Source of the DNA: Zygaena filipendulae
Lineage: Eukaryota > Arthropoda > Insecta > Lepidoptera > Zygaenidae
Reading direction: 5' to 3'
DNA: 64,000 nt
NCBI GenBank assembly: GCA_907165275.2
Contig: OU015651.1
Coordinates: forward strand, 10,562,501 to 10,626,500
The notes under the pieces are model-generated. The model saw only the letters and a program-made list of their open reading frames with translations. It was not told the origin of the DNA and made no database searches. Made by a program: the position numbers and the translations under genes. Below are positions 42,686 to 56,240 of this stretch, in pieces. Within the stretch, counting starts at the first letter, position 1. Each line of letters begins with the position of its first letter.

Positions 42686-45319
42686 CAAAAACCGTCTCAT
42701 GAGTGCAGACCTGCAAAAGTGTGTGTGAACCACAATGTACAAACCAAGTGTTAGTGAGAAATATTATCAAAGGTATAACCAATTATAGACTCTATGAGCT
42801 TTGACTTAAGAATGAAAGTGGTACTTTACAAGTGCTCTGTTACTTTACTGACTTGCAGAATGTAATATCAATTTTGTATTAATCTATGGCATCTAATGCA
42901 TAATTATGGCGAATGTGTGTAAAGATGAACGACCGCACTCAGAGTCGTTTTAATGATTACTTTATTTAAAGTAAAGATTTTTAATACAAAAAAAAAACAT
43001 ACATACAGTCGAACATAGAACTTCCTCCTTTTTGGAAGTCGGTTAAAAACTGCTGCAATCAGAGACACTCATTAAATTAATGTTAATTGGTATCTAACTA
43101 AATTAAACTAGTCAAATGCCAAATTAATGTTTAATTTACTGAACGTCTCTGAGTGCGGCAATTTGTCGGCGAGTGTACTGTGTATGTAAAAATTTATAAC
43201 AGAATATTTGTTTCTCGTTTTGGCCAAACTTTAACGATCATAAACTTTTCCAGTATGTATTAGGCAGGTTTATTTATAAAATAACATACAGCAAATTTTT
43301 ATTACTTGTTCAGTATTAAAATGTAAAACGTACGTTTTTAAAAAACTACAATATAGTAAAAAGCATACTTACTAAAATAGTTTAGAACTTTAAATTTGAC
43401 AATTTATTTAACGTGTGGCGACCCCTAGGCGACAAGTCATGAACTACAACGAAGCGACGAATACTAAGTCCCTGAATCACGCTAACGAAGTTTTCACACT
43501 GCGCCGCGACGATGTACAGTCGAAGCCGCGGTTACGCCGGCATACCACCTCGCCCGGCGGGAAGCTTCCCCTTTGGTGGCGGTCGAGCCATATCATCATT
43601 CTGCTCCCGCTACCGTAGGTACCTGTAACTTTACCCCTTATTCGCATAAAAGATGCTATCCCCTGCGGTTTCACCCGCGGGAATTTCGGAGTTTCCGTGT
43701 GAATTTCGGGATAAAAAATACTATGACAAGCCAAATATGGAGTGGGTAGATGGGCTAAGTCCACTCCCGCTACGAGCTCGTCGTGAGCAGAACAACCCAA
43801 GCGGGCAGACATAATCGGGCTTGGCACCAAATTCAAACCGATCAGTGACGGACTAAATAGAATTTTGATTTTCATACCCCGGAAACTACCCTATTTGTCG
43901 GTATCACCACGCAACTGTAAAAAGCTGCATCGAACCTATTTACCTACACGTAACCAGCGGCCTGACCACATTTTGCTGCTGCGATGTGCTGTGGATCTGG
44001 TACGTGTTGGTCGACCCTAACATAGTTTTAAATTAATAATTTATTTTGATGGCAATAAACCATTATTATTATTTTTTTATTCTATAACTTTTTTGTGAAT
44101 GAGGGGATTTTGTCTATGTTATTATAAGTTTTATATCATTAGAGCTTACAATATGATACCGTTCGTGTTATTACGTAAAATTTTGATAAAATAATGATTA
44201 AAATGATCTCTAATACCTACTGTTTTTGGTTAAAAAGTGACTTGAAATCTTGTTATAAAAAATATTTCGGATTTGTCCAGGACCCAGATAGTTTTTATGG
44301 TTTGCACCATCAATTTCTTTTTTTTTGATTTATATGGTATAATCTTGGATCACCTACCAAAAAATGGTAGAGTTAACTATGAGTTTAAAGTTCATGTAAC
44401 CAAAGGTTGCAACTAAATATGAGATATATACATATCTTGTTTGAAACAGAACAACCGTATCGTAACACAAATACTTAATTATACTTTTAATAAAAATACC
44501 AGTTGTTGCTGCGATGATCCTACTTAGTAATAGGGTCATCATCATTTTTGGCAGTGAGATAGTTCTCTCTGCCAAAATTAGCATCTAAGAAAACACGACA
44601 GCAAACACTTCGCTTTTCTTTTGTATACAGAATATTGAAAAATCTTATTTCGCCTTGAGACGATCAAAATACGCTTTGGTAGCGTCCCGTCGTCGTCGCG
44701 TTTATCGTTCCAACACGTATTAAAAGCACAGTGACGAAGACGTTCAATCAAAAGCGTCCAAACTCCAAATAAAAGTTACTCTGTCAAAGCGTACTGTAGG
44801 GGGAGCACGAATTTTTTCGCTCTCCTTTCGATATCGAGCTTTTTTTTTGTATGGAAAATGAACAACGCCATCTATCTAGTGTTAAGTTATTAGCATTAAT
44901 AAGGATACCTAGTAAATAAAACCAAGCCTGATTTTAACAAAACTATTCCTTTGTGTCTGTATTACCAATTATAATAAAAACTCTTTGATATAATTAATTG
45001 AAAGTGTGACAGTGTGAGATAGCATTATGCTGAGCCGGGACCATTTTGTCAACATTTTTGTATTGTTTTTTATTGCAGTTGTATATTATGTGTTGGTTGA
45101 CAAATAAATTTATTTTCTTTCTTTCTTTCTAATTGTATAAAATTATATAATAATCAAAGCCAGTATAGCTAAGCAATAGGAATCTCAAAACATGTTACGC
45201 ACAAAGTAATCAAATCTCTGAAGCTAAAGTTAAGCTTGAACAGTATATTTTATGAGAACAATACAGTAATCACAATTATTATTACGATTATTAAATAGAG
45301 CCAAAACTGTCTACCAATA

Positions 45320-45400
45320 CTTAACTTTCGATGTTATGATGTCTTCCATCTAGGAAATCACCAGCACCACTGACTCGATCCTTTGTTGCTGCCATTATGT
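45320..45400 (-). other. Weak candidate 5' coding exon
   Basis: On the minus strand ATG opens a frame MAATKDRVSGAGDFLDGRHH, with a possible GTTAAGT donor after NIE, and reaches a stop at codon 25 if unspliced. The DNA just upstream (TTTTTCCCGCTA read on plus, CGCGCGGGAGAAC on minus) is promoter-like. I found no downstream exon, so this may be a relic. Confidence 0.2.
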
Positions 45401-46793
45401 AAACATGTTCTCCCGCGCGTTTTTCCCGCTATCTCAAATAACATTTTATTTACTCTACAGTCTATGAATTCACAATGTTGCCAGTTATTAAATATGAATT
45501 GGCCATGGAAATGCAATTTAAATCACTTTAATAAACATTGGTATAATTATTTAAATTAAGAATCACAATACATAAGCATAAGAATGATAATAATATTAAT
45601 CAATTTTAATATATTAGTACAGAATACCTAAATCACTATTCACACTAGTGTTGTTCATTTTCCATACAAAAAAAAAAAAACGCTTTGACATTACGACGAT
45701 ATCGAAAGACTCGAAAGACGAGAGCGAAAACTACTGATTGTATTTTTATGAATGGTATGATGCTTACTATACAAATGTATAGTTTGTGATCTAGTAGATC
45801 TGTATGGTGTATCAAAAGTATTATTTGACATATAATGAGAAAATTTTGTTTGTTTGTAATTAATGAATTCAAAAACTACTTAACCTATTTTAAATTATTT
45901 TTCACTGATAGGAAGCTGCAGTATTCCTGATTAGGATACTATTTAGAGTACCCGAGGTAGTCCTGAAATTCAGGGGAGTGAAGTTTGTTTACAGATATTT
46001 TTATAATTTAATGGAATAAAAAGTTTAATAAAGGCCTATGCATAATAATGTCACTTAATTATCATGTAATTGTTTAAAGATTTAGAATATAGTAAATAAA
46101 TAGCGTAAAGGTATCTACCGCGTAGAGTAAAATTTCTTATGGATAAGCTTAATTTGAATCTTCATCTAATAACATCTATATAACTTGTCTAGGTATATTA
46201 GAAAAACTTCTGATTAAAAAGATAAATACTTTTGTAAAAAGCCTATTTTTATATGAGTACTGTACTGTAAAAAAAAAAAAAATTCTTTAAATTAAATGGA
46301 CTTATATATCTAATAATGTAAAATATTGACTGTCGTCAAATTGTATCTATAACATGTGAGATTATAACTTAATACATAATGGAAAAAAGTTTTGCTTTTT
46401 TATTACCTACCTACCTAAATCACTTTTGTAGTCACACAAACCGCGCGGCAATGTGCAAGTTGTGCGACACCAAATTACGACCAAATCCCCGCCCCTTCCA
46501 CTATCATACAACATTCTAAATCTAAAGGATTATGTAAGTAGGTACTCCGATTCACTAAAGACTATAGTATTTAAAACGGGAGTAGGTATATGCAAATGTA
46601 GCTGTATATTCCTAAACAAAAAAACACGTGTATGAAAAACACGTCCTTTAATAGTTCATGTCGCCGTCAAATAAATTGTAAAAACACTAGTAAGTATCCT
46701 CAGAGTTTTTATTTGGTCTGAGTAAGTATCTATAAAAAATCGTAAACAATGGTATTATATTATCTGTGACTAAAGTAAAAAAAATATTAAAAA

Positions 46794-47258
46794 ATAGCTG
46801 TGCCCCGCGGTATCACCCGCGGTAATTTTGGAGTTCCTCTGGGAATTCCGGAATAAAAAGTACCCTATGTCCTTCTCTGTACCCCTGACAACGTGCATGC
46901 CAAATTTCATCCAAATGAGATCAGCCGTTTCTGCGTGATTGAGTAAACGTAAGTATGCGAAAGCGGATTTTCATCCGACTTGCTTCAAATTTATCATCAC
47001 TGCTCAGCTCCTATGTGTCTTAGCGTTATGTTATATAGCCTATAACCTGCCCAGAAGTATGGACTACAATCGTACCAAGTTTGGTTAAAATCCCTTCAGT
47101 AGTTTTTGACCCATGCGTGCACATACAGACAGACAGACAAAAAATTTACTGATTGCATTTTTGGCATCAGTATCGATCACCATTCATCCTCCAATATTAA
47201 TTTTCAATATATATTCAATGTACAGAATTGACCTCTACAGTTTTATTATAAGTATAGA
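46794..47258 (-). mobile_element. Long Helitron-like element, 465 bp, inverted copy
   Basis: Matches 5,332-5,798 over its full length in reverse, including TGGTACGATTGTAGTCCATA and CTAAGACACATAGGAGCTGA, and has the TCTATACTTATAATAAAA start. Its 3' end reads ATAG on the plus strand where CTAG is expected. Confidence 0.8.
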
Positions 47259-50200
47259 AGATATAGATATAGAAGAGATATAGATAATCAATATTGTAAA
47301 CACTATATCCACTAACACTATATACTTAGTGTTTAAAATATTATCTATATATGTATATCTATATCACCTAGTAGTGTATCTAAGTGAAGTGTTTAATATT
47401 CGCTGTTTGCAGTTTGCGAGTCTCCACGGCATTGGCGGAAAAAAATATTTTGGAAAGATCTCTCCCTTTTTAAACGCTCAGGGTCCGAAAGTCAAGATTT
47501 TTGAATCACTTTAATATCTACTATAAACCCGATGAGACACATTATTTTGGGTAAAATATAGAGCAAAATTTGAATTTCAATCCATGATAATGGATGAGTG
47601 TGGTGGTATGAGTTCACTGTTTGTACCGTGAGTGTAGGTACCGTTGTATCATCTGTGTGGCATCGTAGCTCTCATTTGGATTAAGTATTTTTTTGTTTGA
47701 AAGGTGACTTGATCTGGAGCGTTCTTATCTTACTTACTTTTGATGCTAGATTATTCAAGAAAACCTGTTCAGTCGTTTGAAGATTATCAGCTCTCTCTTC
47801 TAGTCGGTGGGCATTGCCCATAGGGCACAGGTCTGATCGAGTCAAGAGTTAGAAAACTAATAATTCTGTGATTCGAGTCGATTATACTATTACCTACTTC
47901 AATGATTTTAGAAGAAAATAGTACCTAACCTTGAATGAACTGACCAATTTTTTTAATTTTTAATTTAAAGATTTGTTAAAAAAAAATTTAGCTTGCTACG
48001 TCCGTAGATATACTTATTAATTTCCCACACTACGAAATAACCGTAGGTAAGGCTCATGTTTTGTGTAACCTGGTTTATACAGAGTGCTGGTCAATTAGTG
48101 GTATAAGGGTGACATAGTACGCTTTAGCGCTCGTGTAACGGGCAGCAAACTGAGAGATGAAGACAGGCTCACCTCCACACCTCGCCCTCGGGCGGCCCTC
48201 ACACATGGATACACACTTTGTTGCATTACAACACTTGCCGGGCTCGGAAGCACTTCGCACCAGCAGCGCCGGGCGCCGAGGGCTCGTTAGTCGTTAAGTA
48301 CCTACCTATACCTACCCACTGACCTACAAAATCAAATATGTCATGGACGGTGCATGATTTATCTCATAAATCTGATACTGACCTCATATATTCACTGAAT
48401 ATCCACATAGCTCGACCACATCTGATTATAATCTTAAACACTAAAATTAATATCATTGGTGTTTTCAACAATATTTTCACCAGTTTTTAACCGACTTCCA
48501 AAAAGGCGGAGGTTCTGCATTCGGCTGTATGAATGTTTTTTTTATGTATGTTTACCAATTACTTACTCGAAAACGGTTGAACCGATTTCAAAAATTCTTT
48601 TTTGTTTGAAAGGGTATACTCCCAAATTGGTCCTATTGCCACCGAGTCGGGATAAAATAGAGACCCTTATTGATGTACCAGGTACGTAATTTTCTTTTTT
48701 ACATCAAAAAGGTGTTTATTTTTCTGACACTTCCCATTTTATTTCTTTCTTAACAGCAAAATCTTGCATCACTGGTTTCCTGAAAATATTGCATTTATAA
48801 ACACGGCGCGGTTGGCCTCGGCGGTTTTGTGAAAATTGTGTCGACATGCGGAAAATTGGAAAAAAGTCAGTTACAGATACTACAAAGGGGAGGAAAGCTC
48901 TTCGTCAATCTGCACATTAATTTGTTTATTTAGTAGGTAAGCGGACATTTTTTCCGATTTGAAATATCGGTAATATAATATATTCTATACCTAATAATAG
49001 TGTATTATTACATCTGAAACCGCGCGAGTAGTTTTCACAAAGTTCGTAAAGCGCACAGCAGACAAAAGCTTGAGTTCGTAGCTCACCTATTGCACAGATA
49101 ATATAATACTATACTAGTTAGTACGTAATTTCCACCAGTATCCTCGCTCGCGAAGATAGTTGCTAACTACCCAATACGTGTAAGTTGTTTGCCGGTGCAG
49201 TATTAGCCCCATCGTTACAATATCTCGGATATTTATTGGAGGTGCCTGCGTCGGCCCCCGCTGACCCGTATATCAAGCGTGTTCCAACTTCGTCTGTGTT
49301 CCGTATAATCCCCGGAACGCGATTCCTTCCGACACGAGTTTCGCTCAAAGAGCTTTATTGCAAGACGAACTTGACTCAAGTTATTTGTAGGCAGATAGAT
49401 ACTTTAGGTATCTAGTTATTGAAACTTACCATTTGTAAACTCGATTGTTGTTTTTGGCTTTATTGTAGGTATCTACCAAAGTATATGTGAACTTTGTTTC
49501 TGTTTGACTGAAAATAAAGAAAAAATAAAAAGTAATGGGTATATGTATATACGTAGGTAGTGTACTTACGTAAGATAAACTTGCTCAAATTTATTTTACT
49601 CTAGAAAGACATATCGATTGTGAAAACGACTTTATAATTTGTAATAATATTATTTAGTAGAACTTACTGGATAAAATTAATTGCCTCGATACAATATAAA
49701 ATGAAAAATATCTTGTAGATCCATTGCTTCACTGCGACGTGGAAGCATACGAAACAGCCACACTTTTTAATATATTACCTACTCGTTACTATACGTCAGT
49801 AGCCCTTCTATCCCCGGTTTGATCCGCATGAATTTCGGTATTCCCGCGGGACTCTTGTTCCGAGATAGAAGGATCCTTTGATCTCCATAAAACTGTAAAC
49901 ATACATACCTGTACTTTATATTAGTGTTTATGTCAGCGACTGTATCCAACTAACCGTGGTAGCGGAATCTAACATAGAGACTTCATTGTTAAAATCGCCT
50001 TTTCGCTCTACACTTATTTCCGAAGTAGCGCTTTATCGTTGATCTTTGTATTATTGGATGTACCTAAGATAAATCAAAGAGAATGTTTAAATCTTCAGTA
50101 TATAACCCACGAAAATTGATTAAAATATTTTGGTTTAAGTAGGTATATTTCTATGTACTTATTATAGATGAAGAAAAATGTTGTTATGAATATCTAGAGA

Positions 50201-51181
50201 AAGAGGTTGTCTCTCAATTAAATGTACCTACCTACATCCGCCACCCTAATAAAATTCCAAACAAGCCAACAAGATAAGTAAGTACCTACGTGTGTATTAC
50301 AGGATAAGTATATAGTTATACCTTTCAAACTTTAGGTGCATGCCTGATGTCATAATTTTCGCTGAAAAATGTCCTCTATAGAACACTTATCTTACGTTTT
50401 TAGCATTCGTGTTTGCATTTTTCTTCGCCTTCAGTAAACGATCTGTGAACTAAAGTCCCCAGTAACCGCAAAGTGTACCTTCGTAACCTAGCTACAGAAA
50501 ATGCTGGTTCACAATTTCTGTCACAGTGCTACGTGAGCTGTGACGTTTAAAAATTGCATTTTCCTCGCGAATTTATCGAGGAGGTCGCGCGTGGATATTA
50601 CATATTTTTCCTATCGAGCTGCGAGCAACGCCGACTACATTCTATGAGTAGCGTAGAGTGTCATCAAAAGTACTTTAGCTTTACTTTTCATACCATTTCA
50701 CAATTCACGTTTTGATAAAAAATTCACATGTATCTAAGTCAGCTGTTCGTGCTAGAAGCACCTACATATTATTCCGAAACTATTTTGTTATTGGTGATGA
50801 ATGCTTTTGGTAATTTTAAGTAGGTACCTACCGATTTAATATATCTATATAAGTACTTTATGAATTTTGATATCTAGTATCTACACATACTTACCTAATT
50901 ACATTGAAAATATATTCAAACAATAAATATGCGTAAAATAAAAACTATATTTGGACGCAGATAAGCAATAACATGTTAATCCTAGTTATTGATTCAGAAC
51001 GATTTATTGAGAGTTAGGGAACGTTTTTTAATTATGTGTTTACCTTATTACATTGCTTAAATACGTAACTAAATATTCAACATAAAAATGTTAATACAAA
51101 ATGGCGCTCCTACTTTTAAAACACGATTTACTCAAAATTTCTCCAGTGTGGGTTAACACACTATAGCTTATCTATGTCCAT

Positions 51182-51428
51182 TTACAAATAAAAAATTTGC
51201 CCTAGGTCCTCCACAGCTGGAAGCGTGCCCAAAAGGCTGGCGGCATTACCCCGCTGGATAGCGAGGCTTACTCGCTGGGCGAAGTAAACACCAGTCACGC
51301 GACGCCTCGACCAGTCGCACCGCCAGCTCTTTACCAGCAGCGCCAGCGCCAGCGGGCGCTTGGACCCCAAGGCCCCAGGGTTTCGACTCCAAATGGCTCA
51401 CTTTATGAAATTGAACATGCAAATTCAT
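51182..51428 (-). pseudogene. Decayed C-terminal fragment of a LINE polyprotein
   Basis: One frame reads GKELAVRLVEASRDW and another reads FAQRVSLAIQRGNAASLLGT, so a frameshift separates them. The pair resembles the C-terminal tail common in lepidopteran non-LTR retrotransposon reverse transcriptase proteins (AQRISLAIQRGNAASVLGT type). It is GC-rich against its surroundings and has no intact catalytic part. Confidence 0.65.
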
Positions 51429-51594
51429 ACGGCCAACACTTCTTACCTACATGTTTTTATATGTGGGCGTACAAGCTAAAATTAAGTAAGTACCAGTTCT
51501 CGGCATTTAGTTTTTGAGATATAGGCAGTATTGTAAAGTTCGGTGAAAAAATTGCGTCAGCGATTTTATATTATTGTACAATAATCTACAAAAA

Positions 51595-51905
51595 TCCTAC
51601 TAATATTATAAATGTGAAAGTGTGAATGTTTAGATATTTGGATGTTTGGATGTTTGTTACTCAATCATGCAAAAACGGCTGAACGGATTTGGATGAAATT
51701 TGGCATGCATGTAGCCTTTGACATGCAAAAGAACATAGGCTACCTTTTAACCCGGATTTCCCGCGGGATCTCCGAAATAAACGCAGATGAAATTGAATTA
51801 ATTATTGCATACTACACGTTATCAGAGGTACAGAAAAGGACAGGCTACTTTTTATCCCGGAATTCCCGCGGGATCAACGCGGGTGAAACCGCGGGGCACA
51901 ACTAG
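51595..51905 (+). mobile_element. Helitron-like element with internal duplication, 311 bp
   Basis: Begins TCCTACTAATATTATAAATG and ends AACCGCGGGGCACAACTAG. The segment from the GTACAGAAAAGGA line to CCCGCGGGATC occurs twice, so it arose from an internal duplication or a nested copy. Confidence 0.75.
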
Positions 51906-54455
51906 TAATTAAAAATCTATGTAACAAGCAAGCAGAAGGGTGTTTTTTTTTATTTCACACAAACTTTTAAAATGCTTTTTCTGCAGTCAAGCTTTTTCAC
52001 AGTTTCAACTTCAAATGTCTGTAAAAAAAACTGTGCTAGTTTTTGAATATTTATTCAATCCTTACTATCAATTGACTAGGTACTTATTCTAGATCTAGTC
52101 TTAACTCAAAAGCCTACTACTGGTACCTTTTTACGTGGACGCTCACATATAAGTAACTTGTAGATGGAGCAGTTATACATGGAAGAAACATAGCTATAAA
52201 AGTGTATAATGCTGATGTACTTACATTCATGTGATGAGTAGGCAAGTTGCTTTCTTGATTATGAATGTTATGTATCAGAAGCATATCAGAAGGCAAAGAT
52301 CAAAGGCAAAGATTGATGAATAGCTTCTCTATCACATGCTTTACATTCCATACGGCACGGCATATCAAAATTACCTACTATTATGTCTTATACGACTGCG
52401 AAAGGTTGTTTCTTAAAAATTTATTTATTTATTTAAGTATCATTTGTTATTGTGGGTCATAGACAACACAGGATAGGTACTTTTCATTTCAGAAAAATAT
52501 AATCCCCGTGTACAATACTTATAATATTTTTGTATTTTGAAGTAGGTATATCGTAGTTTTAAAAAGCGTGCAAAAATTGCAGAATACAGACCTAGTATGA
52601 TACCTATTATAATTATAAAAGCTATGACCCCGTTGGGAAATATTTATGGATCACATTCTCAATTAGCAGCAGATCCTATTTGTATCAGCAGACGGTTACC
52701 GGTTATCACACACAGGTGCGGTGGATTGAGAAGGGTCATATCTCGACGGGAAGTGTCATTTAGGCAGAAAAACTTTCTGAGCGCTCCGAGGTCGAGTAAC
52801 TTAAATTGTCTAGAAGCAATATCGTATCAAGTCACGATTGAGCCTTTTTTGATGAGATTTCTGCAGATTGGATAAGCAACCTAAGGCCGACATTTAAATA
52901 TCTACTATCGAAAACTCCGATATGGAGCAAATAGAGTAAAGAACGTTGGAATAATAATAACAATTGCCAAAAAATACTAAATAAAAATAAAAATTATGAT
53001 TACTAATTAAGTAAATAAATGGCAATTGGGATATCATATTAGCGTTTTGACGAGGGAAATAAAATTACGCAGCACTGGTTTTCAGCAAATCCCATTGCTA
53101 GAGGTCAGTTCCTCCCATTAAGTATACCTACTTAGTACTTAATAATATTGTTCGTCCATTTCGTTGTAGATCCCTCGAGAACCCTTATTGTGGTAAGTAC
53201 ATACATATGAAACAAAACGTCAATAGTTCCCACAGGATCCTAAACGTTGTTTGCGAGTTTTATTAATCAGTTACCTTTTTACAGAACTATTTTAAGTCTA
53301 GAAATGTTTGGTTTAAACGAGTGGTCTCGACTGTCGGAAACTTATGAAGAGATGAACCGAAGTAGGTAGCACTTTAGCGATAACTGTCGATTCGATAAAT
53401 CTGGTGTAGGTATCTACTAGTAGGTATCTATGTCGTGACCACATCTAATAAATAATTGATCAATGATTATTTCGTGAAATGGTCGGCCACATCATGAACT
53501 GAATACTAGTAGTGTCTAGTTAAAAGTACTTTTTGACCTTAGGCAGGGCTTAGGTACTTACGGGCATCCCGACATGTTTGGTTATTTGTTGAGCTGCCGC
53601 GGTAGGTATAGCGGCCGGCGGTGCTTCAAAGACAAAATATGGTGACCATTTGTATTTGTATTCGACTAGGTCAGCAGTAGATACAACCCTAACCTAAGCC
53701 AGATTGATGCTCTATAGTGGTTTTATATGTTCATGATGTGGCCACGACATCTAGGTAGATAGTATATACTACAGTACATTCACCTTGTTTTATGCTGAGG
53801 AGTTCTGTCAATAAGTCATGACTCATAGTTATGACATGACTAATGAACGAACTTGCCAGTGGCCACAAGTTTTCTACTAACTGCCAAAGTTTCACATCGG
53901 GTCTGCTAATTTCTTTTGACGTTAATACCATGGGGACCATGGGTGACGAGCTATATCTTCAGCTCTTGAGTTTTGACATAGATTTGTAATGAGTTACTGT
54001 TAATCAAAAACTAAGCAAACGGGCACGTGCTTGATAAGCCTCAAACTAGAAAGATGCGATGTAAACCAGCTCTACATAAACATTAAAACACGCAGGTCGC
54101 AGAACGAGATCAACTTTTTACAAAAAAATAACTAGGTAAGTATATACCTAGTTATGTACCTGTCAAAACAAACAGCTTGTCTTTCTCTAGCTCAGACCAA
54201 AATAAACTCCAGCGCGAAATCTACAACTTGCCACGAACTAAAGGCATCGCCAATAAACCCTGGAAGTAATAAATTTTTTTTTAATTCTTAAATCATTTTA
54301 ATATCGGTAGGTACCGTCAGCTAACTAAGCAGTAATAATATTATTATTTTATTAGCCGTTGCCCGAGATTTTATATCTGTGTGAATTTCGATATTCCCTC
54401 GGTATTCGGGAACCCTTTGATATACGTAGGTACATTGTTTATTATGAACCTAATA

Positions 54456-54806
54456 CAGCGATGATAGCTCAGTGGTTGGTGCGTTCGGATCAAACTCGGT
54501 AAGACGTAGGTTCAAACCCTAACAATGAGCTTGAGCTGTCGGTGAAGGAAAACATCGTGAGGAAACCATAGCTTGGTGGTAGGGCGCTCTCTAGTGCCCG
54601 GCTGGCTAGCTACCACCTTCAAGTTGCAAATCTGTCGCCAAGCACCTAACGGTGTGTTCCGGCAGCCCCACTTGAAAGCCAGTTCCCATTCCCATTCCAG
54701 GTCGGCAACGCACCTGCATGCCTTCTGGTGTTGCAGATGTCTATGGGCGGCGGTAATCACTTACCATCAGGTGTCTCAGTTGCCCGTTTGCCCCCTATGA
54801 TATAAA
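54456..54806 (+). mobile_element. Complete tRNA-derived SINE
   Basis: Head AGCGATGATAGCTCAGTGGT with A box TAGCTCAGTGGT, B box GGTTCAAACC (54,509-54,518), then a body shared with 37,717-37,960 and a 3' end CCCGTTTGCCCCCTATGATA like lepidopteran LINE tails. No poly-A follows; instead the tail is repeated in reverse. Confidence 0.85.
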
Positions 54807-54824
54807 TTTTATATCATAGGGGGC
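54790..54824. repeat. Perfect 17-bp palindrome at the SINE 3' end
   Basis: GCCCCCTATGATATAAA is followed after one T by its exact inverse complement. A second AT-only palindrome (about 54,826-54,862) follows it directly. Confidence 0.95.
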
Positions 54825-56049
54825 ATTTATTATTATTTTATATTATAAAATAATAATAATACGATGCCTCCGATAATATTCCTTATCTGGATCACGTAGA
54901 TGATGGAATACCTATCCTCAGGAACTCACTTCTTGATTCTCCAACTATCGCTGTCGGCGTAGTGTCATTCTCCTTGGCGTGGTGTCTAGATCTATTGCTA
55001 GGAGTTACAAAATGAATGGCGAATAAACAAACAAATATCTTATCTTAATATATACAAATCACGTGTCACGTTGTTTGTCCGCGATAGACTCCGAAACTAC
55101 TGAACGTTACTTTTACCCCTAGGATAACAATGTACTATTTCATTACTCATACTCGGAAAGTAGGTCTGAAGTTGCCTGAGAAGCGGGTTGAAAGTAACCC
55201 TTTTCAGCCCTAGGGAGAATCGCTTTCAACTGACAACTGTCAAATTATTAAAAAAAAACTAGGTCTATTTTCACATTTCTATTGAACCATGTTTCAACTT
55301 TCTATACAGCCAGCGCGATGTAAAATTGAAATAACGTAAAGTTTAAGTAGGTATTCATTAAAATAAAATTCACTCACTTTTTCTTAAGCTAATTCCTATT
55401 TATATTTTTTATTCTCTTTAATTAATACTTAATAATTAAAGAAAATATTTTTTTTAGGTCGCCACAATGTAAATAAAAAATACTGGCTGAATAGCTAGCC
55501 GGCTAAAGAAAAAGAAATAGGTGGGAAAGTGTCAAGCGACTATCCGATCTTCACTCATTTTTTCTTTAGCTAATTCCTATTTTTATTTTGACTTTCCTTG
55601 CATTCGTAATGAAAAGCACAGTGTTACCCTCGGGAGAAAGACTTATTTAGTCCCTCGATCTATTGGCGCCCTCGCTACTTTCACCCCTAGGATAACAATG
55701 TACTATTAAAGACACATTAGTCATGTCGCCTTACATCCAGAACATAAGTGCAGACAATTGCACAAATTAGTCAAACGACACACAGAAGCGGGGCGGCCAG
55801 GCACTCGCGTTTCAAATATCGATATTTAGTAATATTGTAACCGACCGTATTGTGCAATGCAATAACATTGTATGCATCCCAATTACATTGGTGCTAATGG
55901 TTGCTGCTGACCAAGTTTCTCTATGGCAGAGCACAATTATATTGGCTCGGTACCTCTCTATTTAAAATATTCATTGCATTGAATTTAAATGTGGTACGAG
56001 TCCAAATGTTAATTTAGGTATATATAAGTTATGAAAAAAATAAGACAGA

Positions 56050-56240
56050 TAAAATAAAATTTCACTACTATAACAAATAAAAAGACCGTCACGGCCGCAC
56101 TCCAGCCGACTCCAGTCGGGTTCAACAGCAGAACTTTTCAAACTTTCATGGCCATAGTTTAATTTTAATTGCTTACAATCTTTCCGAATTAAGTTCGTCA
56201 TTTGTACATGCTGTGCAATAAAGAATTAATAAATAAATCA
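56050..56240 (+). repeat. LINE-type 3' tail
   Basis: GACCGTCACGGCCGCACTCC, ATTAAGTTCGTCATTTGTAC and CAATAAAGAATTAATAAATA form a polyadenylated end resembling the one at 960-1,112. Confidence 0.45.

Larger units (their letters stand above)
42686..48000. other. Gene-poor region with dispersed repeats
   Basis: Contains a GAAGTCGGTTAAAA-type repeat end (42,985-43,055; relatives at 38,210 and 48,486), a GC-rich patch with an open frame (43,415-43,620), a decayed Helitron end (43,650-43,730), two inverted copies of a TTTTGTATGGAAAATGAAC motif (44,845-44,875 and 45,650-45,685), a short ATG frame at 45,323-45,397 and the long Helitron at 46,794-47,258. No confident gene. Confidence 0.65.
48000..54455. 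other. Gene-poor region
   Basis: AT-rich. Contains a GC-rich patch with a short Cys-rich frame (48,075-48,290), a dispersed repeat (48,486-48,610), a Helitron end (49,800-49,870), a decayed LINE coding fragment (51,182-51,428), a complete Helitron (51,595-51,905) and an inverted repeat pair (about 53,428-53,755). No supported gene. Confidence 0.6.

Noticed and set aside
43415..43618. 67-codon plus-strand frame in a GC-rich patch
   Set aside because: Non-ATG start, no known domain, and the following DNA is a Helitron end; too weak to call a gene.
54512..54800. Open frames of 75-82 codons on both strands
   Set aside because: They lie wholly in the tRNA-derived SINE and recur in the truncated copy at 37,717-37,960.
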